A stretch of 40,878 bases of DNA from an uncultured Oscillospiraceae bacterium (GCA_900764755.1 CAAFPE010000110.1:1-40878), one strand, 5' to 3'. Shown: positions 6,370 through 14,651, counted from the first letter of the stretch. The notes: a model not told the origin generated them from the letters alone. Numbers and translations: made by a program.

Positions 6370-6416
6370 CCCGCCCTGGGGCACAGGGGGCCCCCGCGCG
6401 AGCCCAGCGAAGCGGG
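6370..6416 (+). repeat. 47-bp direct repeat, copy 1
   Basis: An identical 47-bp GC-rich sequence occurs here and at 6608-6654. It contains GGGGGCCCCC and CGCGCGAGCCCAGCGAAGCG, a quasi-palindromic composition like dispersed REP-type repeats. It lies between flagellin and its terminator. Confidence 0.85.
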
Positions 6417-6501
6417 TCGCGTGGGGAGAGTAGGGGCAAGGAAATGCAGCGCAGCTTTCGCCTCAGGCGGAAGCGGAGTGAAATGGACTTTGCCCCGACG
6501 A

Positions 6502-6527
6502 AGGGCGTGCTGCAGCTGATGCAGTAA
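6502..6527 (+). pseudogene. Relic of a flagellin 3' end
   Basis: Bases 6502-6529 repeat the last codons and stop of the intact flagellin (6296-6323) with 27 of 28 bases identical, encoding GVLQLMQ and TAA. Upstream there is no continuing flagellin homology, only the repeat region. A strong terminator follows 26 bp later. It looks like the original end of a flagellin gene left behind when the present gene was inserted or recombined in. Confidence 0.7.
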
Positions 6528-6552
6528 GCCCCCAGGCATCTCTCAGATACCC

Positions 6553-6586
6553 AAAAAAGAGAACGGCTTTGCCGTTCTCTTTTTTT
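6553..6586 (+). terminator. Rho-independent terminator of the flagellin unit
   Basis: AGAGAACGGC (6558-6567), TTT loop, GCCGTTCTCT (6571-6580), then TTTTTT. It is the first terminator after the switch segment in the rightward direction. Confidence 0.93.
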
Positions 6587-6607
6587 GCCCAAGTATAGAG
6601 TCATCTT

Positions 6608-6654
6608 CCCGCCCTGGGGCACAGGGGGCCCCCGCGCGAGCCCAGCGAAGCGGG
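6608..6654 (+). repeat. 47-bp direct repeat, copy 2
   Basis: Identical to 6370-6416 over 47 bp, 238 bp downstream and beyond the terminator. Together the copies bracket the flagellin-tail relic and terminator and could support deletion or duplication. I see no gene between 6655 and 6801. Confidence 0.85.
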
Positions 6655-6801
6655 GTGCGCCCGTGGAAGCAGGACGCGTTGTGCGGTGTGGAACGGCATC
6701 TTATGCGGTAGATGCTCCTCAAAGCGGGGCTGGCTCGTCTGTGCCCCTGCGGCTGGGCTGTAATTTTCGTGGAAATTGAGCTTTTCTATCTATACAGAAC
6801 G

Positions 6802-6826
6802 TAAAAAAGCTGTTACAATTAGATAT
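6802..6826 (+). promoter_or_regulatory. Possible sigma-28/SigD-like promoter for the Hpt-receiver-kinase genes
   Basis: TAAA (6802-6805), 14-bp spacer, TAGATAT (6820-6826), against Bacillus SigD TAAA-N14-16-CCGATAT (five of seven in the -10). A sigma-A reading using TATAAG at 6824-6829 lacks a good -35. Weak call. Confidence 0.3.
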
Positions 6827-6913
6827 AAGATCAAGCTGTGAGCAGACATCAGCTTCCTGTCTTGTGAGGAGAGCCCTCTGCTCGAGCGATTGTTAGAAAG
6901 CGAGGGGGACTGT

Positions 6914-7282
6914 ATGGAATTTTATGAACTGCTGGAGCGGATCGGGGTGGATGCACCGGCAACTGTGGCCAGATTGGGAGGAATGGAGTCGATTTTAAGA
7001 CGCTTTATCCTGAAATTTCCACAGGACCCGACCTTCAGCGCCCTGGCCCAGGCCTATGACCTTCGTGACATGAAGGCGCTGGAGCGCCATGTGCACACCT
7101 TGAAGGGCCTGGCCGCCAATCTGGGCATCGAGCCGCTGCGCCGGCTGTCTGCTGAATATCTGGAGCAGATCAGAAGCGCTGTGCCCCCCAGTGAACTGAC
7201 AGCTTATCAGCGTCAGCTTACCCAGGAGTACCGCAGAGTCACCCAGAGCATCACCCAGTTCCTTGCGGAACAGACCGATTGA
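6914..7282 (+). CDS. Histidine phosphotransfer (Hpt) domain protein
   Basis: 122-aa all-helical protein. The core ALERHVHTLKGLAANLGIEPL carries the Hpt signature HTLKG with the phosphorylatable His61. It has no catalytic or output domain, so it is a free phosphate shuttle between receiver domains. ATG 6914 is preferred because AGGGGG at 6903-6908 lies 5 bp upstream; an in-frame ATG at 6890 has no better ribosome site. It is immediately followed by a receiver protein and then a hybrid kinase, the three parts of a multistep phosphorelay. Confidence 0.88.
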   Translation: MEFYELLERIGVDAPATVARLGGMESILRRFILKFPQDPTFSALAQAYDLRDMKALERHVHTLKGLAANLGIEPLRRLSAEYLEQIRSAVPPSELTAYQRQLTQEYRRVTQSITQFLAEQTD

Positions 7283-7296
7283 AAGAAGGAAAACGG

Positions 7297-7752
7297 ATGA
7301 AAAAAATCATGATCGTAGACGACGATGTGACCAGCGTTGCTATCGTCAAGGCCCTGCTGGAGCCGGAATTTGAGGTGGTCAGCGCCAATACCGGGGTGGA
7401 GGCCCTGGGCGAGCTCCAGCGTTCACCGGATCTGAACCTGATCCTGCTGGATATGGTGATGCCGGGCGTCAGCGGCATGGACCTGCTGAAGGTGCTGAAA
7501 AAATCGCAAAATTGGTCCAATATATCCGTGATCTTCCTGACCAGCCTGGAGGGAGTGGATATTGAGCTGGAGGGCTTTACCAACGGAGCGTCAGACTTCC
7601 TTCAGAAGCCTGTGAATGCAGAGCTGCTGCGGCTGAAGATCAAGCGCCAGCTGTTTATCCAGGATCTCAAGGCGGAGAACCAGCACCTGCAAAAGACCTT
7701 GCAGACGCTCCACAGCCGGATCGACCAGGTATTCAGCGAGGTCTTGCCGTAA
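7297..7752 (+). CDS. Stand-alone response regulator receiver protein
   Basis: 151-aa protein. It has one CheY-like REC domain (about 1-120), with the acidic pocket VDDD at 7-10, phosphoacceptor Asp52 in LILLDMVMPG, the switch Thr in VIFLTS and the conserved Lys in FLQKP. A C-terminal helix of about 30 residues (AENQHLQKTLQTLHSRIDQV) could be a coiled coil. There is no DNA-binding or enzymatic output, so it acts through protein contacts or as a relay. ATG 7297 follows AAGGAAAA; the upstream TTG at 7279 would overlap the Hpt stop and is less likely. It is likely cotranscribed with the Hpt gene, 14 bp upstream. Confidence 0.9.
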   Translation: MKKIMIVDDDVTSVAIVKALLEPEFEVVSANTGVEALGELQRSPDLNLILLDMVMPGVSGMDLLKVLKKSQNWSNISVIFLTSLEGVDIELEGFTNGASDFLQKPVNAELLRLKIKRQLFIQDLKAENQHLQKTLQTLHSRIDQVFSEVLP

Positions 7753-7887
7753 GCAGACCTTGAATGCTTACCGGCGGGATCAGCGGGGCGGGGAAAAGAC
7801 GGTGCCGCCTGGCGCTGGATCCAGAGGTATGCGCTTTGAAAAATTCTGTATCCCATTGGAAAAACAGTGAGGCAGGAAGGATTGTTT

Positions 7888-10800
7888 ATGGAAAAAAAAC
7901 AGAACAGGGTAGTCGACGCGCTCCATGGAGGCCTTGCTGTCTATGATGAGTCTGCGGACAGGTTTGTGTTTCAGTACTGCTCTGAGACGCTTGTAAACCT
8001 GATCTGCAGTGATCGGTCGGAATTCGAAGCGCTTACCTGTGGAAACGCCTTACAGATCATTTGTGATCGTGACCGGGAGCAGGTGGAACAGGCCTTGCGC
8101 ACGGCACAGGAAAGCCATTCAGAGTTCAGTACGCATTTCTGGCTGAAAAGCAAGGGAAACCGCCAGATCTGGTGCCACCTGGTGGGATGGCCGGCCGAAG
8201 AGGAATTTCTGGTGCTGTTCTCCGGGGTGTCTCCGGAGGTCCAGCTGTTTCAGCATATTGCCAGTGAGTCTGCGGATGACATCTATGTGATCGCTTCGGA
8301 AACCTATGACCTCTTGTATGCCAACAGCCTGAAATCCCGGGGCGGAACAGAGAAGGTATGCCCATCTGGAAAATGCTATGAGGTGCTGCACGGAAAAACC
8401 GAGCCGTGTGAGTTTTGCTCCCTGCATTCAGACAGTTCCACACAGCCGGAGGATGTGGAGGTTCGCGAGATGAACGGACGAACCTATACCACAAGGACCC
8501 AGGCAACAGACTGGGATGGGATCCCGGCGTGCATCAAATATGTACATGATACGACTGAGGAACTGAAGGAACGCAGGGCAAAGGATCGGCTGGAGCAGTA
8601 TTTTCAGACCGCAGTGAAATATCTTCCCGGCGGCATGGCGGTGATCCGGCATGATGCGGACGGAAGCATCAAGCCGGAATATCTCTCGGAAGGCTTTGCG
8701 GAAATGCTGGATATGTCCCATGAGGATGCCTGGGCCATGTATCAGGAGAGTGCCCTTGCCGGTGTGCATCCGGATGATCAGGAGCTTGTTCGGGAAAATC
8801 TGGAGCGCTGCATCAGCGAAAACCGAGAGAAATATGAGCTTGAGTACCGCCTGCAAAAGGGAAACGGAGAGTATCTCTGGGTCAAGACCAAGGTGTCTGT
8901 CATTCAGTGTGATGGAGGCTATATAAGGGTCTACGCCGATTACCACGATGTCACCGCGGAAAAAAAGATTCAGGAACAGCTGCGCCAGCAGTTTCAGGAG
9001 CAGATCTACCAGCACTACCAGCTGGCCGGACCGGATGCCTTGATCCTTGGACACTGCAATATCACAAAAAATCAGATCCTGGAGATCGTAGACCACACAG
9101 ACTCCGACCTGCTTTCCCTGTTTGGATCGGAGCGGGAAAAATTTTTCACAGGACTGGGGACACTGATCGTCGATCAAGAGGAGCGAAAGACCTTTTATTC
9201 CAAATATCTGAACGAGCCTTCTCAAAGAGCCTACGCCGCCGGCAACAGGGAGATCGTCATGCCCTGTTTTATTGCTCTGCCGAAGCAGCGCGCCGGGAGA
9301 TATGTGCAGTTCAAGGTGCGCTTGGTGGAGATGCCGGATACAGGAGATATTACCGGCATCCTGACCGTGAAAGACATCACAAAAAAGACGATCCGGGATA
9401 AGATATTTTTAACGCTGTCCTCTACGAAGTATGACCTGGTGGCGGATGTGGATCTGCTGACCGACCAATATGAGATCGTGAGCGGCGGAGATGACAATAT
9501 CCCTGAGATAACAGGATGTAATTCTGAGCGCATCCGGAAGGTCCTGGAAGAGACACTTGTGAAGAGCTGGAGCGAAGAGGGATATGTAGAAAAGATGCTG
9601 GATCCCACCACGATGCTGAAGCGGTTAGAGGAGCAGGGAAGCTACTCATTCATCTATTCTGTGTACAATGCCGCCGGTGAGATCCGAACGAAAAAAATGC
9701 ACGTTTCTGCCATTGATCTGCGGCTTGAACGGGTCTGCTTCATCCGGGCGGATGTCACGGATATTTTGAACGCAGAGCGAAAGGCGAAGGAAGAGCTTGA
9801 AAGAGCACTGCGCGAAGCGGAAAACGCAAGCAAGGTGAAAAGTGATTTCCTCTCCTCAATGAGCCACGACATCCGTACGCCTATGAATGCGATCGTTGGT
9901 ATGACGACCCTGGCTCTTGCCAACCTGGATAACACGGACAAGCTGAGGGATTATCTGTACAAGATCTCTGTGTCGTCCCAGCATCTGCTCAGCCTGATCA
10001 ATGACATTCTGGATATGAGCCAGATCGAACAGTCTAAAATACATCTGAACCTTCAAACGATCCATATTAAAGAGCTGATCGGAAACATATCCTCTATTAT
10101 GACCTCTCAGGCTGAAAACAGAGGCCTGTGCTTCAAAATTGAGACGAGTGTGTTCCAGCACATCAAATTTACCGGCGATGCACTGAGAATCAAGCAGATC
10201 TTGATCAATCTTCTGAGCAATGCATTCAAATTCACATTGGAGGGTGGAATGGTCATCTTCCGCGTTGAGGAGATCAATGCAGAGAGACAGGGATATGTAC
10301 GCTACCGGTTCACAGTTCAGGATACCGGAATCGGCATCAGAGATGAATTCCTCAACCGACTGTTTGAACCATTTAACCGGAGCAAAAGGGTCTCCAAGGT
10401 GGAAGGGACCGGCCTGGGATTGAGCATCACCAAGGGACTGGTCGATTTGATGGGCGGTACGATCCAAGTGGAAAGCAAGCTTGGTCAAGGGACAAAGTTT
10501 GAGGTCGAACTGGAATTTGACGTTCCCTCTGAGCAGGAACAGTACTCCCGGGATGTGCCCGTTGAGGTGGAGTCTGGCGACTTGTCCGGCTATCATTTCC
10601 TGCTGGTAGAGGATAATGAGATCAATTCTGAGATACTGGGAGAACTGCTGCAGATGTGGGGAGCCACATTTACACTTAGGTGTGACGGCCTTCAGGCGGT
10701 CAACGAGTTCAATCAGTCTGAGCCGGGGACATACGATGCAATTTTCATGGACATACAGATGCCGGTGATGAATGGCTATGAGGCAACAAGAGAAATTCGA

Positions 10801-10989
10801 AAGCTTGCTCATCCAGACGCTGCATCCATCCCCATTTTTGCCATGACGGCAAATGCATTTGCTCAGGATGTGCGTGACGCTTTGGAGGCCGGAATGAATG
10901 CTCATATTTCGAAGCCTGTTGAGATGGATCTGCTGTATAGCACAGTGTCGAAATATTTGAAGAAGAAAAATGATCCACCTCATCGTTAA
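7888..10989 (+). CDS. PAS-rich hybrid sensor histidine kinase
   Basis: 1033-aa cytoplasmic hybrid kinase with no obvious membrane segment. The N-terminal part (about 1-630) holds several PAS-like sensor domains. One (about 95-225) has a Cys cluster (CPSGKC, then CEFC), and one (about 240-360) is a clear PAS_3 module ending DVTAEKK. A coiled linker precedes HisKA with the H-box MSHDIRTPMNAI (His660). The ATPase domain has an N box NLLSNAFKF, DTGIGI and GTGLGLS. A C-terminal receiver (about 905-1020) has LLVEDNEIN and phosphoacceptor Asp955 in FMDIQMPVMNG. AGGAAGG at 7874-7880 fixes ATG 7888. Phosphate would pass His660 to Asp955, to His61 of the Hpt protein and then to the stand-alone receiver. 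The signal is unknown; the Cys-bearing PAS might sense metal, haem or redox. Confidence 0.93.
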   Translation: MEKKQNRVVDALHGGLAVYDESADRFVFQYCSETLVNLICSDRSEFEALTCGNALQIICDRDREQVEQALRTAQESHSEFSTHFWLKSKGNRQIWCHLVGWPAEEEFLVLFSGVSPEVQLFQHIASESADDIYVIASETYDLLYANSLKSRGGTEKVCPSGKCYEVLHGKTEPCEFCSLHSDSSTQPEDVEVREMNGRTYTTRTQATDWDGIPACIKYVHDTTEELKERRAKDRLEQYFQTAVKYLPGGMAVIRHDADGSIKPEYLSEGFAEMLDMSHEDAWAMYQESALAGVHPDDQELVRENLERCISENREKYELEYRLQKGNGEYLWVKTKVSVIQCDGGYIRVYADYHDVTAEKKIQEQLRQQFQEQIYQHYQLAGPDALILGHCNITKNQILEIVDHTDSDLLSLFGSEREKFFTGLGTLIVDQEERKTFYSKYLNEPSQRAYAAGNREIVMPCFIALPKQRAGRYVQFKVRLVEMPDTGDITGILTVKDITKKTIRDKIFLTLSSTKYDLVADVDLLTDQYEIVSGGDDNIPEITGCNSERIRKVLEETLVKSWSEEGYVEKMLDPTTMLKRLEEQGSYSFIYSVYNAAGEIRTKKMHVSAIDLRLERVCFIRADVTDILNAERKAKEELERALREAENASKVKSDFLSSMSHDIRTPMNAIVGMTTLALANLDNTDKLRDYLYKISVSSQHLLSLINDILDMSQIEQSKIHLNLQTIHIKELIGNISSIMTSQAENRGLCFKIETSVFQHIKFTGDALRIKQILINLLSNAFKFTLEGGMVIFRVEEINAERQGYVRYRFTVQDTGIGIRDEFLNRLFEPFNRSKRVSKVEGTGLGLSITKGLVDLMGGTIQVESKLGQGTKFEVELEFDVPSEQEQYSRDVPVEVESGDLSGYHFLLVEDNEINSEILGELLQMWGATFTLRCDGLQAVNEFNQSEPGTYDAIFMDIQMPVMNGYEATREIRKLAHPDAASIPIFAMTANAFAQDVRDALEAGMNAHISKPVEMDLLYSTVSKYLKKKNDPPHR

Positions 10990-11087
10990 GCGTGAAATAA
11001 AGTGTTTGTTTAACTGCTATGATGGCGTTTTGATACCATCTCTCCCTCTAAAACCTTTTGCCATCAGATCGATTGATGGTCTCAAGC

Positions 11088-11123
11088 AAAAAGAGTGCAG
11101 CCCAGATCGGGCTGCACTCTTTT
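11088..11123. terminator. Bidirectional terminator between the kinase and transporter genes
   Basis: AAAAGAGTGCAGCCC (11089-11103) and GGGCTGCACTCTTTT (11109-11123) form a 15-bp stem with T runs on both strands. It serves the convergent genes on either side. A second small hairpin (CCATCA/TGATGG) lies at 11061-11079. Confidence 0.93.
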
Positions 11124-11142
11124 GATCTTGTGAAGGGGGCGA

Positions 11143-12786
11143 TCAGTTCACCTTGTCACCCTTGGCCTTCAGGAAGGCCAGGAAGATCAGCATCATCACG
11201 ATGCCGATGGGGAGCGCCAGGATGCCGGGGGCGCCGAAGTGAACCAGCAGGCCGGCTGCCACATAGGACAAGAAGGAGACAACTGCGCAGGAGATGGCAT
11301 AGGGCAGCTGGGTGGCCACATGATTCACATGGTCGCACTGAGCGCCGGCAGAGGCCATAATGGTGGTGTCGGAGATGGGGGAGCAGTGGTCACCGCACAC
11401 CGCACCAGCCATACAGGCGGAGATGCAGATGATGCCCATGGGATCCTCCAGGGGGAAGATGGCCATGGTGATGGGGATCAGGATGCCGAAGGTGCCCCAG
11501 GAGGTACCGGTGGCGAAGGCCAGGAAGCAGCCGATCAAGAAAACGATAGCGGGCAGGAAGAAGGCGAAGTTTTCGGCATAGGTCTTGACAAAGAGTTCCA
11601 CAAAATCGGTGGAGCCCAGGGAGTCGGTCATGGCCTTCAGGGACCAGGCAAAGGTGAGGATCATGATGGCAGGGACCATGGCCTTGAAGCCCTCGGGGAT
11701 GCACTCCATCATCTGCTTGAAGCTCATGGCCCGGCGCAGCCCATAGAACACCAGGGTGAACAGCAGACCGAAGGAGGAGCCCAGCATCAGGCCGACGGAG
11801 GCGTCAGAGCTGGAGAAGGCAGAGGCGATATTCAGGTGGTTGACGTGGGTGGGATCGAAGAAGGAGCCGGAGTACAGCATCCCGATGACGCAGGCACCCA
11901 CCAGGACGAGGATGGGCAGCACCAGGTCGATCACCTTGCCACGGCAGTCCTCGGAGTCCTCCTCGATCAGACCGGCATAGGGATTGGAGCCGGAGAACAG
12001 GTCGCCCGTCTGGACGGCATTGTGCTCATACTTGAGCATGGGGCCATACTCGACCTTCATCACAACCATGGAGACCATCATCACAATGGTGAAGATGGCG
12101 TAGAAGTTGAAGGGGATCGCCTTGATAAAGATGGACAGGCCCTGGCCGTCAGGCACATAGCTGGACACCGCAGCGGCCCAGGAGCTGATGGGGGCGATGA
12201 TGCACACCGGAGCGGCGGTGGCGTCGATGAGGTAGGCCAGCTTTACCCGGGAGACATTGTGCTTGTCGGTGATGGGGCGCATGACGGAGCCCACAGTGAG
12301 GCAGTTGAAGTAGTCGTCAATGAAGATCAGCACGCCCAGCACGATGGAGGCCAGTTGCGCCCCCACTCGGCTTTTGATGTTTTGGGCGGCCCAGCGGCCG
12401 AAGGCGGCGGACCCGCCGGCCTTGTTCATCAGGCAGACCATAGCGCCCAGGATGACCAGGAAGATCAGGATGCCCACATTGTAGCTGTCAGACAGCACAG
12501 AGACAACACCGTCCTGGAATACATGGAGCACGGTTCCCTCAAACTGGAAGCCGGAATAGAGCAGGCCGCCGGTCAGGATGCCGATGAACAGGGAGGAGTA
12601 AACCTCCTTGGTGATCAGGGCCAGACCGATGGCGATCACCGGGGGCAGCAGGGAAAAGGCGGTGGCGTGGAACGGGCTGACATACTCCGCGGCCTCTTCT
12701 CCAGCTGCAAAGGCGCCCGTGGTCATAGCCAGAACAGCCATGACCAGTACTGCCAGCAAAGGCAGCCAGTTTCTTTTCTTTCTCAT
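11143..12786 (-). CDS. NhaC-family transporter under a lysine riboswitch; probable lysine transporter
   Basis: 547-aa polytopic membrane protein of the Na+/H+ antiporter NhaC family, with about 11-13 hydrophobic segments. Characteristic stretches include KAGGSAAFGRWA, IFIDDYFNCLTVGSVMRP, DATAAPVCIIAPISSW and the C-terminal GDHCSPISDTT. The N-terminus (RNWLPLLAVLVMAVLAMTTG, AFA) resembles a signal peptide. The start follows GGAGGG with 8 bp spacing. Sequence alone would say sodium/proton antiport. The lysine aptamer in its leader makes the lysine-riboswitch-controlled NhaC-like transporters (named LysW in comparative work) the better assignment, so sodium- or proton-coupled lysine uptake is inferred. 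It would be switched off when lysine is plentiful. Confidence 0.85.
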   Translation of the reverse strand: MRKKRNWLPLLAVLVMAVLAMTTGAFAAGEEAAEYVSPFHATAFSLLPPVIAIGLALITKEVYSSLFIGILTGGLLYSGFQFEGTVLHVFQDGVVSVLSDSYNVGILIFLVILGAMVCLMNKAGGSAAFGRWAAQNIKSRVGAQLASIVLGVLIFIDDYFNCLTVGSVMRPITDKHNVSRVKLAYLIDATAAPVCIIAPISSWAAAVSSYVPDGQGLSIFIKAIPFNFYAIFTIVMMVSMVVMKVEYGPMLKYEHNAVQTGDLFSGSNPYAGLIEEDSEDCRGKVIDLVLPILVLVGACVIGMLYSGSFFDPTHVNHLNIASAFSSSDASVGLMLGSSFGLLFTLVFYGLRRAMSFKQMMECIPEGFKAMVPAIMILTFAWSLKAMTDSLGSTDFVELFVKTYAENFAFFLPAIVFLIGCFLAFATGTSWGTFGILIPITMAIFPLEDPMGIICISACMAGAVCGDHCSPISDTTIMASAGAQCDHVNHVATQLPYAISCAVVSFLSYVAAGLLVHFGAPGILALPIGIVMMLIFLAFLKAKGDKVN

Positions 12787-12840
12787 TTTGTTTCCCTCCA
12801 TTTTACAGCTTGGGCCCACACAGCCCAATTTTGCGCAAAC

Positions 12841-12870
12841 AAAAAACCATGAACGCAGACGCGCCCATGG
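12841..12870 (-). terminator. Riboswitch expression-platform terminator
   Basis: On the minus strand CCATGGGCGC, loop GTCT, GCGTTCATGG form a 10-bp stem (two G-T pairs) followed directly by TTTTTT. It lies 50 nt after the lysine aptamer and 55 nt before the gene. Upstream CTTCTCC/GGAGAAG segments (about 12882-12913) are candidates for the alternative fold. Confidence 0.8.
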
Positions 12871-12919
12871 CAAAGCCGGATGCCTTCTCCACACAGAAGC
12901 CGTGAGGAGAAGACCTCTG

Positions 12920-13075
12920 GATAGCGCTCCACAATTTGTGACAGTCCGTGAGATCTTCTCCCACGGCCCAGGAGCTCCGCCCAGGCAGGCGGAGGTACCT
13001 TCGGCGGTGTTCCCTCTCCTGCGGAGCGGCTGCCTGGCCTTGCTCCGCGGTACGCATGAACACCGCGCCTCTATC
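12920..13075 (-). ncRNA. Lysine riboswitch (L box) aptamer
   Basis: The minus strand carries the conserved lysine-aptamer landmarks in order: GATAGAGGCGCG at the 5' end (13075 on), GGAGAG, CGCCGAAG, GGGCCGTG, GACTGTCA, and the closing TGGAGCGCTATC whose GCTATC pairs with GATAG. The length of 156 nt is normal. Bacillus subtilis lysC carries the same strings. It precedes a transcription terminator and a transporter gene, so lysine binding should stop transcription. Confidence 0.93.
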
Positions 13076-13099
13076 CTATATTCTGTTGAAGTGAGTATC

Positions 13100-13128
13100 A
13101 TCCTACCACGGAACAGCGGTTCTGTCAA
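13100..13128 (-). promoter_or_regulatory. Sigma-A promoter of the riboswitch-transporter unit
   Basis: TTGACA (13128-13123), 17-bp spacer, TAGGAT (13105-13100) on the minus strand, ending 25 bp before the aptamer. Confidence 0.75.
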
Positions 13129-13284
13129 GGATTTCCCGGAAATCCTGTCTGCGGAAATTTTGACCGGGTGGATTTGAAAAGCTGTGTCAGAGCAAGCGGA
13201 GATTCCGGCTGCTTCCGTTTGGTATGTTTTTTTAAGCTTGGGGCAGAATATCTCTGAAACCCAATCGGGAGGAGGTAAGAAGTT

Positions 13285-13491
13285 GTGGTGATGGATAAGA
13301 TTGCTCTGGCGCTGCTGATCGTCGGCGGGCTGAACTGGGGCTGCATTGGGCTCTTTCAGTTCGATTTGGTGGCTTTTGCCTGCGGCGGTTCGGCCAGCCT
13401 GATCAGCCGGATCATCTATACAGTCGTGGGCCTGTCTGCGGTGTGGTGCATTTCCCTGCTCTTCCGGGATACGACGGAACGGCGCGCCTAA
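13285..13491 (+). CDS. DUF378 family small membrane protein
   Basis: 68-aa protein with two hydrophobic segments (about 6-26 and 40-60). The first contains ALLIVGGLNWGCIGLFQFDL, the signature of the DUF378 family (Bacillus YuzA-like), whose function is unknown. GTG 13285 lies 8 bp after GGAGGT (13271-13276) and is taken as start; ATG 13291 (MDKIAL) is 14 bp away but is closer to the usual family N-terminus. It stands alone, divergent from the transporter, and ends at a strong terminator. Confidence 0.85.
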   Translation: MVMDKIALALLIVGGLNWGCIGLFQFDLVAFACGGSASLISRIIYTVVGLSAVWCISLLFRDTTERRA

Positions 13492-13504
13492 TGCGGTGGG
13501 AACG

Positions 13505-13538
13505 AAGCGCCCGGGATCGAGAGTCCCGGGCGCTTTTT
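13505..13538 (+). terminator. Terminator after DUF378 gene
   Basis: AAGCGCCCGGGA (13505-13516) with TCCCGGGCGCTT (13524-13535), 7-nt loop, then T run. Confidence 0.92.
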
Positions 13539-13616
13539 GGCCTATTTTTACATAGCGATCCGTGGGACGGAAGATTTTACAGAGAAAAATGGGGGAAACA
13601 TCGGAAAAACTACGAC

Positions 13617-13671
13617 TTTACACAGATTTAACAGGATGGCGGTTGCCCATTTTACATTCATTTTTTATACT
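13617..13671 (+). promoter_or_regulatory. pst promoter with Pho-box-like repeats
   Basis: TTGCCC (13643-13648), 17-bp spacer, TATACT (13666-13671). Just upstream, TTTACA (13617) and TTTAAC (13627) recur at about one helical turn, and another TTTACA lies in the spacer. These resemble the TTAACA-type direct repeats bound by PhoP in Firmicutes. Control by the PhoB/PhoR pair encoded downstream is inferred. Confidence 0.55.
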
Positions 13672-13734
13672 TCGCTTGTCCGCTAAACAAGACAAACAAG
13701 AAAATTACCGTTCATAAAAAGGAGAATGATGAAC

Positions 13735-14610
13735 ATGAGAAAGTTTACCTGCCTTGGCCTGTCCATGGTCCTTGCCTTCGGCCTGCTGGCCGGCTGCGGC
13801 TCCTCTAACAGCGGGAGCGGCACCTCTGATAGTCAGAGCAACACCCCTGCTCAGCAGGGGACGACCGAGCTGAGCGGCACCATCACGGCCAACGGTTCTA
13901 CCTCCATGGAGAAGGTGATCCAGATTCTGGAGGAGCAGTTTATGATCGATAACCCAGGGGTGAAGGCGTCCTATGACCCCACTGGCTCCGGCACTGGCAT
14001 CGAGGCCGCCAAGAACGGCACCGCCGACATCGGTCTTGCCTCCCGGGCTCTGAAGGAGGAGGAGACAGCCGCCGGCCTGAAGGGAACCAACGTGGCGCTG
14101 GACGGCATTGCGGTCATCGTCAACGCCGACTCCAAGGTGGAGGACCTGACTGTGGAGCAGATCGCCCAGGTGTTCACTGGTGAGATCGCCGACTGGTCTG
14201 AGCTGGGTGGGGATGCCGGCGCCATTGCCTGCATCGGCCGCGAGGGGGGCTCCGGCACCCGTGACGGCTTTGAATCCATCACCGGCACCGAGGATGCCTG
14301 TGTCTTGGCCCAGGAGTTGACCTCCACCGGCGCGGTCATCGAGGCGGTAAAGAACAACCCCCAGGCTGTCGGCTACGCCTCTCTGTCCGCTGTGGAGGGT
14401 AAGGAGGGCATCAAGGCCATCACCGTGGGCGGCGTGCCCTGTACAGAGGAGACCGTTCTGGATGGCTCCTATCAGATCCAGCGCCCCTTTGTGATGGTGA
14501 CTCGTGAGAGCGAGGACCTCAGCCCCGTTGCCCAGGCCTTCTTTGACTGGGCTGTCTCTGCGGATGCCGCCGATCTGATCCGCCAGGCGGGCGCGGTACC
14601 CCTGGCCTGA
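13735..14610 (+). CDS. pstS: Phosphate ABC transporter substrate-binding lipoprotein
   Basis: 291-aa lipoprotein. The signal peptide has lipobox LLAGC with the lipidated Cys21, then a Ser/Gly-rich linker and the PstS fold. Phosphate-binding signatures are visible: ANGSTSMEKV, DPTGSGTGIEA and GREGGSGTRDGFE. It captures phosphate outside the membrane for PstCA. ATG 13735 is chosen because AAGGAG (13719-13724) is 10 bp upstream and the signal peptide then starts MRKF; ATGs at 13726 and 13729 are also in frame. It is first gene of pstSCAB-phoU. A hairpin after its stop (CCGCCCG/CGGGCGG, 14635-14651) without a T tract may stabilise the pstS part of the message. Confidence 0.96.
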   Translation: MRKFTCLGLSMVLAFGLLAGCGSSNSGSGTSDSQSNTPAQQGTTELSGTITANGSTSMEKVIQILEEQFMIDNPGVKASYDPTGSGTGIEAAKNGTADIGLASRALKEEETAAGLKGTNVALDGIAVIVNADSKVEDLTVEQIAQVFTGEIADWSELGGDAGAIACIGREGGSGTRDGFESITGTEDACVLAQELTSTGAVIEAVKNNPQAVGYASLSAVEGKEGIKAITVGGVPCTEETVLDGSYQIQRPFVMVTRESEDLSPVAQAFFDWAVSADAADLIRQAGAVPLA

Positions 14611-14634
14611 GACCGGAGAACAGTGGAATCGCCT

Positions 14635-14651
14635 CCGCCCGTTCCGGGCGG
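14635..14651 (+). other. Intercistronic hairpin after pstS
   Basis: CCGCCCG, TTC, CGGGCGG with no T run. It sits between pstS and pstC, where such stem-loops often keep the abundant binding-protein message longer than the rest of the operon. Confidence 0.5.
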
